Below, in pieces: positions 5,477 to 6,034 of a stretch of DNA of 6,034 bases; the stretch's first letter is position 1; each line of letters begins with the position of its first letter. The stretch covers positions 1 to 6,034 of the forward strand of contig CANNEJ010000109.1 in assembly GCA_947503585.1 (NCBI GenBank), given 5' to 3'. This DNA comes from Anaerolineales bacterium. GTDB taxonomy: Bacteria > Chloroflexota > Anaerolineae > Anaerolineales > UBA11657. A program made the translations under genes and the position numbers. Below the pieces are notes generated by a model. That model had not been told where the DNA came from, did not search any database, and saw only the letters and a program-made list of their open reading frames with translations.

Positions 5477-5629
5477 TTAGCCAAAAAACAACGGGCCCAA
5501 TCCAATCGCAAGCGCGCCCAACACTGCTACCGCCACAAGCAAGATCGGTCCCAGATTCGACTCGGGGGCTTCGGTCTTTTGTAGCGGCGCAACTTTGCGT
5601 TCGCGCCGGCGTTCGCGTTTGCGGCTCAT
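5477..5629 (-). CDS. Small single-pass membrane protein, 50 residues
   Basis: Reading from ATG 5629 to TAA 5477 gives 50 residues. Residues 1-12 (MSRKRERRRERK) are strongly basic, 13-26 form a polar linker, and 27-49 are an uninterrupted hydrophobic segment (GPILLVAVAVLGALAIGLGP, then LFFG). The basic start before one helix predicts an N-in, C-out orientation. The gene fits exactly between its neighbours: 8 bases after the aldo/keto reductase TAG and 4 bases before the amidase GTG. That placement, together with the membrane-protein layout, is the main reason to call it real. I see no Shine-Dalgarno site at the normal distance; AGAGGA lies too far upstream in the reductase end. I do not recognise a family, and the function is unknown. 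Confidence 0.75.
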   Translation of the reverse strand: MSRKRERRRERKVAPLQKTEAPESNLGPILLVAVAVLGALAIGLGPLFFG

Positions 5630-5637
5630 ACAGGCGG

Positions 5638-6034
5638 CTACCGGAAGTCCTCTTGCGCTTTGGGCTTGTTGCCCAAAATTGCATCAATGCTGGCCAGCAC
5701 GGCTTCACTCAGCATCGGCAGCACATCAACGGCCTTCATATTCTCCACCACCTGGCTTGCACGCGATGCGCCAGTAATGACTGTGCTCACGTTGGGGTTG
5801 GCTGCGCACCACGCCAGCGCCAGCTGCGCCAGTGAGCAATTCAATTGGGTGGCAATAGTTTGCAGCCCGGGCACCGCTTGTAGTTGGCGCTGCGCCTCCT
5901 CCGACTGCATGCGCTTCCGCAGCCATTCATAGCCGGCCAGCGACGCACGCGTGTCTGCGGGCATGCCGGCGTTGTACTTGCCCGTCAGCAGCCCGCTGGC
6001 CAGCGGGCTCCAAATAGTTGTGCCCATTCCCACA
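5638..6034 (-). CDS. Kv-beta-type aldo/keto reductase, C-terminal part (gene continues past the right edge)
   Basis: About 132 C-terminal residues of an NADPH-dependent aldo/keto reductase are present; the catalytic Asp-Tyr-Lys-His residues would lie outside the window. GTTIWSPLASGLLTGKYN is the strand and loop after the barrel centre. ASLAGYEWLRKR and LNCSLAQLALAWCAANPNVSTVITGA follow, with the cofactor-phosphate binding segment in GASRASQVVENM and the ending LGNKPKAQEDFR. This pattern, including the NxxAxxVLPxL spacing and LGNKP, matches the AKR6 group (voltage-gated potassium channel beta subunits and bacterial homologues), which are usually about 330 residues. The frame continues through base 6034, so the GTG near 6033 is not taken as the start. 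The TAG at 5640-5638 lies 8 bases before the small membrane gene. The substrate is unknown. Confidence 0.92.
   Translation of the reverse strand, partial: VGMGTTIWSPLASGLLTGKYNAGMPADTRASLAGYEWLRKRMQSEEAQRQLQAVPGLQTIATQLNCSLAQLALAWCAANPNVSTVITGASRASQVVENMKAVDVLPMLSEAVLASIDAILGNKPKAQEDFR
5990..6009. repeat. Perfect 20-base palindrome inside the aldo/keto reductase gene
   Basis: AGCCCGCTGG is followed directly by its reverse complement CCAGCGGGCT. The bases encode the conserved SPLASGL segment, so the palindrome may be a by-product of codon choice. In single-stranded form it would fold only with a small loop. No other copy is visible. Confidence 0.6.

Noticed and set aside
5472..5511. TTG 5511 as the amidase start
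   Set aside because: It would overlap the end of the small membrane gene, and the GTG at 5472 gives the usual nitrilase N-terminus.
5500..5580. tRNA-like impression (GATTCGACTC and a GGSSVGRA-like translation)
   Set aside because: No acceptor, D-arm and anticodon pairing could be assembled, and the bases are explained by the small membrane gene.

Overview
The window is a compact, GC-rich stretch of bacterial chromosome. Every gene I can support lies on the minus strand, so it reads from right to left. I see no transposase, integrase, phage gene, CRISPR array, tRNA or rRNA. Gene content suggests a Chloroflexota (Anaerolineae-like) bacterium: a flippase-like membrane protein coupled to an FAD oxidoreductase, a stand-alone small SWIM-finger protein, and a Kv-beta-type aldo/keto reductase. 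This assignment rests on resemblance and was not tested.

Right half (6034 to 3251): five genes are packed head to tail. They are the C-terminal end of a Kv-beta-type aldo/keto reductase, a 50-residue single-pass membrane protein, a nitrilase-superfamily amidase, an AlkA-type 3-methyladenine DNA glycosylase, and an ElyC/SanA/YdcF-type DUF218 membrane protein. Gaps are 8, 4 and 3 bases, and the last pair overlaps. The start codons run ATG, GTG, TTG, TTG, and I see at most a weak Shine-Dalgarno site before any of them. This points to one polycistronic mRNA translated by coupling or re-initiation.

Middle (3250 to 2476): this sparse stretch holds an unrecognised 57-codon frame with a good intrinsic terminator behind it, then an 82-residue SWIM zinc-finger protein with a strong ribosome binding site. 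Next comes a sigma70-like promoter (TTGGCC, 16 bases, TATAAT). It fires directly into a second terminator-like hairpin, 21 bases before the next start codon.

Left half (2475 to 188): the flippase-like protein (PF03706 family) and the FAD-dependent oxidoreductase overlap by ATGA. The second gene's ribosome binding site sits in the loop of a perfect 8-bp hairpin. The pair probably works on a lipid-linked or envelope molecule, but its substrate cannot be read from the sequence. Bases 1 to 187 hold a short hairpin and an edge stretch open on both strands that I could not assign.

The protein families are ordinary. The parts most worth following are regulatory and small: the promoter-hairpin-start arrangement before the flippase, the hairpin-loop ribosome binding site, the small membrane protein inside the operon, and the terminator-backed small frame.
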